This document shows positions 29,860 through 38,162 of a stretch of DNA of 64,000 nucleotides, in pieces. Each line of letters opens with the position of its first letter. The first letter of the stretch is position 1. Source of the stretch: Planctomycetaceae bacterium (GTDB lineage Bacteria; Planctomycetota; Planctomycetia; Gemmatales; Gemmataceae); assembly GCA_013823135.1 (NCBI GenBank), contig PNLP01000013.1, forward strand, positions 1 through 64,000. The letters run 5' to 3'. Made by a program: the position numbers and the translations under genes. The notes under the pieces were generated by a model, which saw only the letters and a program-made list of their open reading frames with translations, searched no databases and had not been told where the DNA came from.

Positions 29860-29961
29860 TAACCACAGAGTCACAGAGACACAGAGAAGACAGGAGAAAA
29901 GGCATTTCTTCAAAACACTCTTCTCTCCTGTCTTCTCTGTGTCTCTGTGACTCTGTGGTTA
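29860..29961. repeat. Palindromic element, CACAGAG family, copy 1
   Basis: Perfect 38-bp arms (29860-29897 and 29924-29961) with a 26-base loop. The arms are runs of CACAGAG-type units. It lies between ligA and the site-2 protease. Relatives are at 33302, 55291 and, more distantly, 40395. Confidence 0.97.
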
Positions 29962-30077
29962 CAACTGCCTCTGTATTCACTCCCACCGCGGGGCGCGGAA
30001 TTGCGACATTCCGCCCATCAGAGTAGGATGAATCGCAGCGGACGATAAACCGTCGGCCGCGCTGCGATGAGTTTCCG

Positions 30078-31268
30078 ATGCGTGATCCGATGAATTGGTC
30101 GGTGACGGTCTTCCGGGCCTTTGGGATCCCGGTCAAGGTCCACCTCTTGTTCATCATCGTGGCGTTGGGGCTATTCCTCCGGCAAATCGGCGGCAAAGAC
30201 AACCCGCTGTGGTGGCCGGATGTGCTGCTGTTCACGGTGTTTATCCCGTTCGTCGTCATCGTGATGCACGAGTTCGGGCACTGCTTCGGGGCACGCTACG
30301 TTGACGGCGACGCGAAGGAAATCCTGATGTGGCCCCTCGGCGGCCTCGCCTACGTCGACGTTCCCCACACACCTCGCGCGAACTTCATCGCCACCGCTGC
30401 CGGGCCTGCCGTGAACGTGGTGATCTGTGCGATCTGCGCCATCGGGCTGGCAATCGGCAGTTTCGTCCCGAACATGAACCCGCTGTCCAATCCGTATGTC
30501 AGTGAGATGTACAACTTCAGCGATCACCGCAATTACACGGCGGAATACGGTCTGAAGCTGTACAAACCGGGGACGGCGGAACCGATTCCACAGCAAGAAC
30601 TGATCGACAAGCGAATGAGGGACGGCGGGCCGCGGGAGAAGTACGTTTTCAAGCCCGAGACGGCTGAACAAGACGCGATCATGCTGGGCGGAGAGCGGGC
30701 ACTGGCCCCGAGCTGGGCAACCTGGCTCAACCGCACGTTCTGGTTCAGTTGGTTCCTGTTCCTGTTCAACCTGATCCCGGCGTATCCGCTCGACGGCGGC
30801 CGGATGTTTCAGTCGTTCATCTGGGCACGAAGCGACTATCGCCGTGGCGTGACGGTTGCCGCGAACACGGGCTACGTCGTCGCGGTTATCTTCCTGGTGG
30901 TCTCGATCGCGGTGAACGAGGCGCTGTTCATGGGTCTGGCGCTGTTCATGCTCTACGAGTCGTCGATGGCGTTGCAGCGACTGGAGATGGACGACGGTCC
31001 GTTCGGCTACGACTTCTCTGCGGGGTACACGAGCCTGGAGAAGGACGACGAACCGCCGCGTCGGCCGAAGAAAGTGGGCTGGTTCACGCGCTGGCGACAG
31101 GCGAGACGAAGCCGAAAACTTCAGCGGGAGATCGAGGAGCGGGCGCAGGAAGAGGAACGGATGGATCAATTGCTCGCGAAGATTGCCGCGAACGGCAAGG
31201 CATCGCTGACCGACGACGAGAAGCGGTTCCTGGAGCGTGTGAGCGCCCGCAAACGGAACATGTCGTGA
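30078..31268 (+). CDS. Site-2 protease family membrane metalloprotease (M50)
   Basis: Intramembrane zinc protease. It shows HEFGH (His64, Glu65, His68) in a hydrophobic segment and NLIPAYPLDGGR near 240, which provides the third zinc ligand Asp. Several transmembrane segments surround both motifs. A loop of about 100 residues (130-230) separates them. The C-terminal 100 residues are charged and cytosolic, ending with a helical EEERMDQLLAKIAANG...LTDDEKRFLERV segment. Family members release membrane-held regulators; no substrate is evident nearby. The stop TGA overlaps the first ATG of hisS by one base. Confidence 0.93.
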   Translation: MRDPMNWSVTVFRAFGIPVKVHLLFIIVALGLFLRQIGGKDNPLWWPDVLLFTVFIPFVVIVMHEFGHCFGARYVDGDAKEILMWPLGGLAYVDVPHTPRANFIATAAGPAVNVVICAICAIGLAIGSFVPNMNPLSNPYVSEMYNFSDHRNYTAEYGLKLYKPGTAEPIPQQELIDKRMRDGGPREKYVFKPETAEQDAIMLGGERALAPSWATWLNRTFWFSWFLFLFNLIPAYPLDGGRMFQSFIWARSDYRRGVTVAANTGYVVAVIFLVVSIAVNEALFMGLALFMLYESSMALQRLEMDDGPFGYDFSAGYTSLEKDDEPPRRPKKVGWFTRWRQARRSRKLQREIEERAQEEERMDQLLAKIAANGKASLTDDEKRFLERVSARKRNMS

Positions 31269-32701
31269 TGTTGAGTCGTAAAGTCATAAAGTCGAAAGTC
31301 GTAAAGTCAGCGTTTGTCTTCGACTTTACGACTTTCGACTTTATGACTTTCGACGCGACGAAGGAGCTGAAGTTGATTACGCCGCGAACGCTGTCCGGAT
31401 TCCGCGATTACCTGCCCGATGTGATGCTCGCCCGCGAGAAGGTTCTCGACACCGCCCGGCGCGTCTACCGTTCCTACGGCTTCACCCCGATCGACACCCC
31501 CGCGTGCGAATCGCTCGACGTGCTGCTCGGCAAGGGCGGCGACGAATCCGACAAGCTCGTGTATCGCGTTCTGAGCGCTCGCGGCGACAAGGCCGAGATG
31601 GGGCTACGCTTCGACCTGACGGTGCCGTTCGCCCGCTTCTCGGCACAGTACATCAACCAACTCGGCACGCCGTTCAAGCGATACGCGATGGGTCCGGTTT
31701 GGCGTGGCGAACGCCCGGGGCAGGGTCGCTACCGCGAGTTCTGGCAGTGCGACTTCGACACCATCGGCACCACATCGAACGCCTCGGACATCGAAACGGC
31801 GCTCGTCATCAACGACCTGTTCACGGCCATCGGCTTCGACAAGTTCGAGATCCGCATCAACAACCGTCTGCTGCTGAACGGCCTGCTGGAACTGAAGGGA
31901 CTCGCGGACAAGGCCGTGCCGCTACTGCGGTCGCTCGACAAGCTCCCGAAGATCGGCCGCGACAAGGTAGCCGAGGAGATGGTGAAGGAAGCGGCGGTGT
32001 CGGCGGAACAGGCTGGGGCCGTGCTCGACCTCGCCGAGACGACCGGCCCGAACTCCGAAGTGCTCGACAAGGTGGAAGCTTTCTTCGCGGCATCACCGAA
32101 CGAGAAGGCCGCCGAGGGGATCAAGCGGTTGCGGGAACTGCTCGCGGTGGCGAAGACCGTGGGCGTTCCCGAGGGCCGCATCAAGATCGACCTGAGCATT
32201 TGCCGCGGCCTCGACTACTACACCGGCACCATTTACGAAACCTTCCTGACGGACCTTCCCGGCATCGGCTCCGTGTGCAGCGGTGGCCGCTACGACAACC
32301 TCGCAAGCAAGTACACGAAGCAGGTGCTTCCGGGCGTCGGCGCGTCGCTCGGCGTGGATCGTCTCATTGCCGCGATGGAGGAGATCAAACACCCACTGCT
32401 CACCGGCCAGACAACGCCCGCCGAGGTGCTGGTGGTCTGCTTCGACGCCGCCCGGATGGGCGACTACCAGCGCATCGCGAGCGTGCTGCGTGCGGCCGGC
32501 GTAAACGTGGAGGTCTACCCCGAGGCGAAGAAGGTGGGCCAGCAGTTCGCTTACGCCGAGAAACGCGGCTTCAAGCTCGTCGTGATCGCCGGCTCCACCG
32601 AATTCGAGCAAGGCGTCTGGAAGGTGAAAGACTTGGCCAAGCGCGAGGAAGTGACCGTAACGGAGGCCGAACTGGCGGCACGGGTGAAATTGTTGATGTA
32701 A
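31268..32701 (+). CDS. hisS: Histidyl-tRNA synthetase
   Basis: Charges tRNA-His. The core is complete: ITPRTLSGFRDYLP near the start, ESLDVLLGKGGDESDKL, LRFDLTVPFARF (motif 2 region), YAMGPVWRGERPGQGRYREF, the His-specific IDLSICRGLDYYTGTIYE, SVCSGGRYDNLA, and a C-terminal anticodon-binding domain. Two starts are possible. ATG 31268 overlaps the previous stop (TGATG), suggesting coupling, and gives 477 residues. ATG 31343 gives 452 residues, closer to the usual length. A palindromic element occupies 31275-31354, so residues 3-29 of the longer form come from it, and the shorter start also lies within it. Confidence 0.95.
   Translation: MLSRKVIKSKVVKSAFVFDFTTFDFMTFDATKELKLITPRTLSGFRDYLPDVMLAREKVLDTARRVYRSYGFTPIDTPACESLDVLLGKGGDESDKLVYRVLSARGDKAEMGLRFDLTVPFARFSAQYINQLGTPFKRYAMGPVWRGERPGQGRYREFWQCDFDTIGTTSNASDIETALVINDLFTAIGFDKFEIRINNRLLLNGLLELKGLADKAVPLLRSLDKLPKIGRDKVAEEMVKEAAVSAEQAGAVLDLAETTGPNSEVLDKVEAFFAASPNEKAAEGIKRLRELLAVAKTVGVPEGRIKIDLSICRGLDYYTGTIYETFLTDLPGIGSVCSGGRYDNLASKYTKQVLPGVGASLGVDRLIAAMEEIKHPLLTGQTTPAEVLVVCFDAARMGDYQRIASVLRAAGVNVEVYPEAKKVGQQFAYAEKRGFKLVVIAGSTEFEQGVWKVKDLAKREEVTVTEAELAARVKLLM
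31275..31354. repeat. Palindromic element, AAAGTCGT family, at the hisS N-terminus
   Basis: Arms 31275-31308 and 31322-31354 are complementary with a single one-base indel. They consist of AAAGTCGT/AAAGTCAT units. It lies within the open hisS frame and includes one of its two candidate ATG codons. Confidence 0.94.
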
Positions 32702-32709
32702 TAACCCTC

Positions 32710-32737
32710 AAGCCCACGGATAGCTATCCGTGGGCTT
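32710..32737. repeat. 28-base perfect palindrome, AGCCCACGGAT family
   Basis: A fully self-complementary 14+14 sequence (AAGCCCACGGATAG and complement) after hisS. There is no T-run. Relatives are at 42335, 57385 and 59163. Confidence 0.9.
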
Positions 32738-32745
32738 CATGTACC

Positions 32746-33294
32746 ATGAACCGCGACAACCACTACGAGGCGGCGTTTGAGGCGTTCTTGCGAACGCTCG
32801 GCGTTGCTGTGGTCGCGGTCGATGAAGCGCGGCGGTCGTATCTCGACGAAGAATCGATCAAGTCGCCGGACTTTCTTGTGGTCGGGCCGCACGATGCCAG
32901 GCTCGTCGTGGATGTGAAAGGTCGCAAGTTCCCCGGTGGGACTGCCGAGCACCCGCGGATGGTGTGGCAAAACTGGTCCACTCGCGAAGACATTACTGGT
33001 CTTGAGCGCTGGGCGTCACGGTTCGGGCCGGGGTTCCGGGGCGTGCTCGCGTTCGTGTACCACATCCTGCCGTGTGTTGAGTTGCCGGAGGCAACTCCGG
33101 ATCTGTTCGCATTCCGCGAACGGGTGTACCTCATGCGGGGCGTCTCGGTCGCGGAGTATCGCAGTGCCATGCGGCAACGCAGCCCGCGATGGGGCACAGT
33201 TCACCTCGCCACGGCAGCGTTTCGCAGTGTGGTGAAGCCCTTCTCGTACTTCCTTGCACCGGCCCGTGTAGAATCAGAAGTGATCGAACACTGA
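32746..33294 (+). CDS. HYExAFE-family protein, probable PD-(D/E)XK fold
   Basis: Has 182 residues from the ATG at 32746. It opens with NHYEAAFEAFLR, the signature giving this planctomycete-enriched family its name. SPDFLVV followed by LVVDVKGRKF resembles the PD...(D/E)xK metal-binding core of nuclease-like folds. The family has no experimentally fixed role that I know of; a DNA-repair or restriction-related nuclease is possible. It stands between two palindromic elements, after hisS, and the frame is long open upstream only because of GC bias. Confidence 0.85.
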   Translation: MNRDNHYEAAFEAFLRTLGVAVVAVDEARRSYLDEESIKSPDFLVVGPHDARLVVDVKGRKFPGGTAEHPRMVWQNWSTREDITGLERWASRFGPGFRGVLAFVYHILPCVELPEATPDLFAFRERVYLMRGVSVAEYRSAMRQRSPRWGTVHLATAAFRSVVKPFSYFLAPARVESEVIEH

Positions 33295-33301
33295 TGAAGA
33301 G

Positions 33302-33427
33302 GATTAACCACAGAGTCACAGAGAGCACAGAGAGAAATCAAACACCGAGAGAATTCTGGGTTTCAGACAAATCTTCCTCTCTGCCTTTTGTCTTCTCTCT
33401 GTGCTCTCTGTGACTCTGTGGTTAATC
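33302..33427. repeat. Palindromic element, CACAGAG family, copy 2
   Basis: Perfect 34-bp arms (33302-33335 and 33394-33427) around a 58-base loop whose ends pair weakly. It shares TTAACCACAGAGTCACAGAG with copy 1 at 29860. Confidence 0.96.
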
Positions 33428-33458
33428 TTCTTCTGTCTTCATTCTGCTTTGCGATCTC

Positions 33459-34256
33459 ATGACACCACTCCGTATCGGTATCGTTGTCGAATCCACCGGG
33501 TTGCCGTTGCGGCAAGCCATCACGCAGGCGGCACGCATGTCGGCGGCGGGCATTCAGGTCGATGCTGTCGGCGAACTCGCGCCAGATGCCCTCGGCGAAA
33601 CGGGTCGGCGAGCGTTCCGCAATCTGCTGCTGTCGTTCAGCCAGGAACTCGCGGCGTTGAACGTGCCGCTGCGCAACGGGCTCGACACGGCTGAGAAACT
33701 GCAACAACGGCTCGACCACGTTCGCAAGGTGATGCAACTCGCCGCCGATCTCGGCACAAAGCGAATCGTTGTGCCGTGCCCGAAGATTCCCGAGGATGCG
33801 ACCACGGGTCGCGCCACGACCATGAAGGAATCGCTGACCGTGCTCAGCGAGTACGCCGACCGCCTGGGTGTGGTGCTGGCAATGGAGATCGGGTTCGACG
33901 CGGCCGACAAGGTGAAGCAGTACCTCGACGGCTACGACATCGGCACCCTGAAGGTGACCTACGACCCCGCGAACATGCTGCTCCACGGGCACGATCCGCT
34001 TGCTGGGTTGCATTCCCTGAAGTCGTATCTCGCGCACATTCACGCACGGGATGCCCGCAGCGCGAGCCTGAGCCGGGGGTTGCAGGAGGTGCCGCTGGGG
34101 GCCGGCGACATCGACTGGATGGCGTTCACGGCCACGCTCAACATCCTGGAATATCAGGGCTTCCTGGTGGTGGAACGCGACCAGGGCGAGAACAAACTCG
34201 CCGACGTGACTAACGGCGTGAAGTTCCTGCGGCGATTCGCGCTGCCCAGTGTTTAG
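33459..34256 (+). CDS. Sugar phosphate isomerase/epimerase-like TIM-barrel protein
   Basis: Has 265 residues. The fold is that of the xylose isomerase/AP endonuclease 2 superfamily: KRIVVPCPKIP, VVLAMEIGFD with a probable metal-binding Glu, LKVTYDPANMLLHGHDP (Asp/His pattern), YLAHIHARDAR, and VPLGAGDIDW. Such proteins act on free or phosphorylated sugars and polyols; which one is not visible. The stop TAG coincides with the start of a GTTTAGC-type palindromic element. Confidence 0.85.
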   Translation: MTPLRIGIVVESTGLPLRQAITQAARMSAAGIQVDAVGELAPDALGETGRRAFRNLLLSFSQELAALNVPLRNGLDTAEKLQQRLDHVRKVMQLAADLGTKRIVVPCPKIPEDATTGRATTMKESLTVLSEYADRLGVVLAMEIGFDAADKVKQYLDGYDIGTLKVTYDPANMLLHGHDPLAGLHSLKSYLAHIHARDARSASLSRGLQEVPLGAGDIDWMAFTATLNILEYQGFLVVERDQGENKLADVTNGVKFLRRFALPSV

Positions 34257-34305
34257 CGGCAGCCCCAGCGGGGCTGCCGCCCACAGTGACCCCGGTGGGG
34301 TCACC
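34253..34305. repeat. Two adjoining hairpins, GTTTAGC family
   Basis: Hairpin 34256-34280 (GCGGCAGCCCC arms) and hairpin 34287-34305 (GTGACCCC arms) lie between convergent genes. The TAG of the isomerase-like gene is in the GTTTAG that opens the element. Confidence 0.88.
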
Positions 34306-34306
34306 A

Positions 34307-35188
34307 CTAACCATTTTTCTGAACCACATCCACGAAGGCCCGCAGCGACGCGGGGCGGAACCGTTGCTTGTGCCACACGGCGCACAGCGTTCGCGTGGGG
34401 ACCGGCTTGCCGAGCGGGCGATACACGCAACTCTTCGCCACGTCCGCGACGGCGGCCATCTCGGGAACCACCGACACGCCCTGATTCGCCGCGACCATCG
34501 CCAGCAATGTCACGATCTGTTCGCCCTGGCAAACCACCCGCGGCTCCAGTCCGCCGCGATGGCAGAAGCTCAACACTTGATCGCCGAAGCAATGCACGTC
34601 GTCGAGCAGGATGAAAGGCTCGTCCACGACATCGCCCAGTTTCACCTCGGCCTTGGCCGCGAGTGGGTGCTTCGGCGGCAACGCCATCACGAGGGGCTCG
34701 GTGAACAGCTTCTCGACGTGCAATCGCTCGTCGCGGATCGGCAACGCCATCAGGCCGATGTCCAGCTCGCCCGAAAGCAGGTCGGCCAGCAGGCGTTCCG
34801 TGAGGTCTTCCTTGAGCTGGAGTTTCACCTCCGGGTGCGCCTTATGAAACCGCGTGACCGCACGTGGGAGCAGGAACGGCGCGACGGTCGGGATGGCTCC
34901 GACCCGCAATCGCCCGCCCTCGCTGGAATCGCGCACGGCACGTTCCGCTTCGCCCATCGCAGCCAGGATCGATTGCGCATGAGTGAGCAACACGTTCCCG
35001 GCGTCTGTGAGCACGACCTTGCGGCCAAGGCGGTCGAATAACTGGCGGCCGATTCCCTTCCCCTTGCTTTCCAGGCGTAGGATCTGCTCGCTGAGAGTCG
35101 GCTGGGTCACGCCTTCACGCTCGGCGGCCCGGGTGAAGCTCCCCGTTTCGGCCACCGCAACGAAGTACCGGAGTTGGTGAAGTTCCAT
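34307..35188 (-). CDS. oxyR: LysR-family regulator of the OxyR type
   Basis: Has 293 residues. The N-terminal winged helix (MELHQLRYFVAVAETGSFTRAAE, VTQPTLSEQI) binds DNA; the C-terminal part is a periplasmic-binding-protein-like sensor. The sensor contains VHCFGDQVLSFC with Cys200 and Cys209. The spacing and sequence match the Cys199/Cys208 pair of E. coli OxyR (HCLRDQAMGFC), which forms a disulfide on contact with peroxide. This supports a peroxide-sensing role. No catalase or peroxiredoxin gene lies nearby, so its targets are elsewhere. Upstream 35189-35273 is AT-rich and could hold its promoter. Confidence 0.9.
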   Translation of the reverse strand: MELHQLRYFVAVAETGSFTRAAEREGVTQPTLSEQILRLESKGKGIGRQLFDRLGRKVVLTDAGNVLLTHAQSILAAMGEAERAVRDSSEGGRLRVGAIPTVAPFLLPRAVTRFHKAHPEVKLQLKEDLTERLLADLLSGELDIGLMALPIRDERLHVEKLFTEPLVMALPPKHPLAAKAEVKLGDVVDEPFILLDDVHCFGDQVLSFCHRGGLEPRVVCQGEQIVTLLAMVAANQGVSVVPEMAAVADVAKSCVYRPLGKPVPTRTLCAVWHKQRFRPASLRAFVDVVQKNG

Positions 35189-35273
35189 ACGCGGCCCCGA
35201 TGCTAATTGTAATTGGAATCGTTAATCCCAATTGTAGCAACAAATCCATACCCCGGCGCACTAAACCAAACGC

Positions 35274-36521
35274 ATGTCGGATCACGACGCACTACTCGCC
35301 GCCATCTGTGCTAACCCGGACGAGGACACGCCACGCCTCGTGTTCGCCGACTGGCTGGAGGAACACGACCAGCCCGAGCGAGCCGCGTTCATCCGTGCAC
35401 AGGTCGAATACGCACGCACGCCGCCGTGGGAGCCGTTCGCCGTAATGTGCCGGTGGCGGAAGCCCGACTGGTTCACCGGGAAGCCGTTCCGCAATTCCCT
35501 GCCCCCACTCGATGGCTTCCACGCATCGTGGCCACACGAGCCATTCCAGAGAGGCCTGGGCTGGCGGTTGAACCTCGGCACGCCCGCCGTGTGGGACCAG
35601 ATCGAGCCACGCATTCTCGGCCGGGCTCCCGTCGGTGAGATCCACTTCCACGCGGCTTCACACGACGACTGGTTGCGGTTCGCGGCGTCGGCCATCGTGC
35701 CGGCGTTACGCAAGCTGCACTTCGTCTCCAGCCCCATCGAGCCGATGCGTGTGTTGCGCGACACGCCCGCGGCGCTGGGCGTGACCGACATTCATTTCGA
35801 ACGGGCGGGCGGAGCCGGGATGCCGGTCGTGCTTGAGGAGTTGTTGCAATCGCCACTGGGGAAGGTTGTTCGCGGGCTGCACTTTCACGTGGGCTACGAG
35901 TCACTCACGGACTTGATCGACGCGCTGCACACGGGGTCGGGGCTGGAGCGGCTCTCGTTCTCGGTGATGGGGCTCACCACTGACCAGATTCGCCGACTGT
36001 GCGACGGCCCCACGATGGCGAACCTCGAGGAGTTGAGCTTCGCCGATGAACCATTCGGGAACGACGGCACGCGGGTGCTGGCGGGTTCGTTGCCGGCGTC
36101 GCTGCGATCGTTGCGGATGTCGTCCGCGGGCGGGCAGGCCGATGGGCTGGAAATCCTGGCACGCTCCGAGAACCTCTTCGGCTTGCGACGGCTCGACCTG
36201 AGTCGGAACAACCTGGCCCCGCGAGCGGCACGGGTGCTGGCTTCGTCGCGAGCGCTGGCGGGGTTGCGGTCGCTCAATTTGCACGGGTGCCGCATCGGCG
36301 ACAAGGGTGCACGCCGCCTGGCCCGTGCGAAGTTCTGGATGAAGTTGGTGGAACTCGACCTTCGCGGCAACGTGATCTCGCCGTTTGGAATTCGGAACCT
36401 GCTGGACGCGGAGATGCCGCCCGACCTCACGGCACTGGTGCTGGACGGCGAACAACTCGGCATCGAGATGCGGCACGAGTTGCGAAAGAAGTACGGCGAA
36501 CGAGTGATCTTCAGTGCGTGA
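35274..36521 (+). CDS. TIGR02996-domain protein with leucine-rich repeats
   Basis: Has 415 residues. Residues 1-45 (DHDALLAAICANPDEDTPRLVFADWLEEHDQPERAAFIRAQ) are the TIGR02996 repeat-companion domain, a hallmark of Gemmata-type genomes. The rest contains LRR-like units, clear from about 230 on (LERLSFSVMGLTTDQIRRL, LEELSFADEPFGNDGTRVL, LRRLDLSRNNLAPRAARVL, LRSLNLHGCRIGDKGARRL, LVELDLRGNVI) in ribonuclease-inhibitor style. A protein-protein interaction role is likely. It is a single gene, divergent from oxyR with 85 bases between the starts. Confidence 0.93.
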   Translation: MSDHDALLAAICANPDEDTPRLVFADWLEEHDQPERAAFIRAQVEYARTPPWEPFAVMCRWRKPDWFTGKPFRNSLPPLDGFHASWPHEPFQRGLGWRLNLGTPAVWDQIEPRILGRAPVGEIHFHAASHDDWLRFAASAIVPALRKLHFVSSPIEPMRVLRDTPAALGVTDIHFERAGGAGMPVVLEELLQSPLGKVVRGLHFHVGYESLTDLIDALHTGSGLERLSFSVMGLTTDQIRRLCDGPTMANLEELSFADEPFGNDGTRVLAGSLPASLRSLRMSSAGGQADGLEILARSENLFGLRRLDLSRNNLAPRAARVLASSRALAGLRSLNLHGCRIGDKGARRLARAKFWMKLVELDLRGNVISPFGIRNLLDAEMPPDLTALVLDGEQLGIEMRHELRKKYGERVIFSA

Positions 36522-36528
36522 CTTGCTG

Positions 36529-36588
36529 ACAAGCCCGCAGCGCAAGCAAGGGGAGAACGTGCTCCCCTTGCTTGCGTTGCGGGCTTGT
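36529..36588. repeat. Palindromic element, ACAAGCCCGC family
   Basis: Arms 36529-36555 and 36562-36588 match at 26 of 27 bases with a 6-base loop. It lies between the convergent LRR gene and the helicase gene, where it could serve as a two-way terminator without a T-run. Confidence 0.93.
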
Positions 36589-36601
36589 AGAATCGACCGA
36601 C

Positions 36602-37897
36602 TTACACCGGCCCGCGTTTGCCGGGTCGGTTCGGGTTCGGGCGACCGCCGCCCCCGCCACTCCCCCCGGACGATCTCGGTGGCCCGGAGCGTGCTCCACC
36701 GCCGCCACCCTGCCGACCACCACCGCCGCCTTGTGGTCGGCGCTGGCCTGCGTCCGCGGCTGGCTTTGGAGCCGGTGAGTTGTAATCGAACTCCGGCAGC
36801 GTGACGCGGGGCAGTCGCTGACCGATTTGCCGTTCGATGCGGCTGAGCGATTGTTCCTCTTCGCGGGCCACGAGAATGAAGGCATCGCCCTCGGCTCCGG
36901 CTCGTCCCGTTCGCCCGATGCGGTGAACGTACTCCTCGGGCACGTCCGGCACATCCAGGCTGATGACGTGCGTGATGTGGTCCACGTCCAGCCCGCGCGA
37001 AGCCACGTTCGTGGCGACCATGATCTGATACGCCCCGCGGCGGAACCCTTCCATCGCCTTGGTTCGCTGGGCCGGGGTGCGGTTGCTGTGCAGTTCCGCG
37101 ACCGAGAACCCGTCGGTGGTCAGCACCTTGGCGAGCTTCTTCGCGTTGTGCTTCGTCCGCACGAACACCAGCACCGACGGCATCTCCGTGTTCCGCAGCA
37201 GGTGCCGCAGCAGCGACGTCTTCAGGTGCGTCGGCACGGGGTACGCCGCTTGCGTGATCCCCACGGCGGTTGCGGTCCGTCGGCCGATCTGCACACTCGC
37301 CGGTTTGTGGAGGATGTCGTTCGCCAGTTTGGCGATGACTGGCGGCATCGTCGCGGAGAACATCAGCGTTTGCAGGAGGTTCGGCAGCTTGGTGATGATC
37401 CGCTTCATGTCGGGCAGGAAGCCCATGTCGAGCATCGTGTCGGCTTCGTCGAGCACGAGCGTGACGACTTTGTCGAACCGCATGTTGTGGTTCATGTGGT
37501 CGAGCAGCCGGCCGGGCGTGGCGACGACGACATCTGGCCCCGTGCGCAGGGTGCGTTCCTGCGGTTGGATCGGCTTCCCGCCGACGATGAGCGTGGATCG
37601 CAGCGACGTGTGCTTGCCGAGCTTTCGGCAGCCTTCCTCGATTTGCTCGGCGAGTTCGCGTGTGGGCGACACGATGATGGCCCGGCTGAACCCGCGTGGC
37701 TGGTCGATGAGGCGGTGCAAAATCGGGAGCAGGAACGCGGCCGTTTTGCCCGTGCCGGTTTGTGCGGTGGCGAGCAGGTCGCGGCCCTCGAGGATGGGAG
37801 GAATCGCGCCCGCTTGCACGGGGGTGGGCTCGGTGTATTCGAGTTCGCGGATGGCCTTGATGAGCAGTGGATGCAGGCCGAGATTCTTGAACGGCAT
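36602..37897 (-). CDS. DEAD-box RNA helicase, RhlE-like
   Basis: ATP-dependent RNA helicase. The 431 residues contain the Q motif (FKNLGLHPLLIKAI...PTPVQ), motif I AQTGTGKT, PTRELAEQ, VATPGRLLDH, motif II DEAD, motif III SAT, VFVRTK, and motif VI HRIGRTGRAG. The last 50 residues are a Gly/Arg/Pro-rich tail (RRPQGGGGGRQGGGGG), typical for RNA contact. RhlE/DeaD members work in ribosome assembly and mRNA decay. It is a single gene. Confidence 0.96.
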   Translation of the reverse strand: MPFKNLGLHPLLIKAIRELEYTEPTPVQAGAIPPILEGRDLLATAQTGTGKTAAFLLPILHRLIDQPRGFSRAIIVSPTRELAEQIEEGCRKLGKHTSLRSTLIVGGKPIQPQERTLRTGPDVVVATPGRLLDHMNHNMRFDKVVTLVLDEADTMLDMGFLPDMKRIITKLPNLLQTLMFSATMPPVIAKLANDILHKPASVQIGRRTATAVGITQAAYPVPTHLKTSLLRHLLRNTEMPSVLVFVRTKHNAKKLAKVLTTDGFSVAELHSNRTPAQRTKAMEGFRRGAYQIMVATNVASRGLDVDHITHVISLDVPDVPEEYVHRIGRTGRAGAEGDAFILVAREEEQSLSRIERQIGQRLPRVTLPEFDYNSPAPKPAADAGQRRPQGGGGGRQGGGGGARSGPPRSSGGSGGGGGRPNPNRPGKRGPV

Positions 37898-37989
37898 GGA
37901 GACTCCGGAGGGTGACAGAGGTTATTGTACCGGCTTGCGAGAGTTGCGGGCGGAGTTCCGGGCGTTCCAGCAAAGTTTGGTGAGCAATC

Positions 37990-38097
37990 AAGCCCGAGCC
38001 CGAGCGCCAAGCGAGGCGCAGCGTCCATGTCCGAGCCCGAGCGCCAAGCGAGGATGAGCTGTACCTCGCTTGGCGCTCGGGCTCGGACATGGACGCT
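37990..38097. repeat. Palindromic element, TCCGAGCCCGAGCGCC family, copy 2
   Basis: Perfect 34-bp arms (38020-38053 and 38064-38097) with a 10-base loop. An extra half-arm (37990-38020) repeats the left arm in tandem. It fills much of the gap between the helicase and the TIGR02996 gene. Confidence 0.95.
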
Positions 38098-38162
38098 CAA
38101 CGAAACCTGGGCGCAGCCTCACCGGTTGCGGTACGATCGAGGCAATTCGCGAGGCCGCCCGC

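Noticed and set aside
32710..32737. Hairpin after hisS as a rho-independent terminator
   Set aside because: No T-run on either strand and the same sequence occurs as a repeat family, so it is listed as a repeat; a terminator role is possible but not shown.
31504..33294. Plus-strand frame of 596 codons containing the HYExAFE protein
   Set aside because: The upstream 410 codons are an out-of-frame reading of hisS; the real gene begins at 32746.
35901..38090. Minus-strand open frame of 729 codons across the LRR gene, the palindrome and the helicase gene
   Set aside because: It is antisense or out of frame to two well-supported genes, has Arg/Pro/His-rich low-complexity translation, and arises from GC bias.
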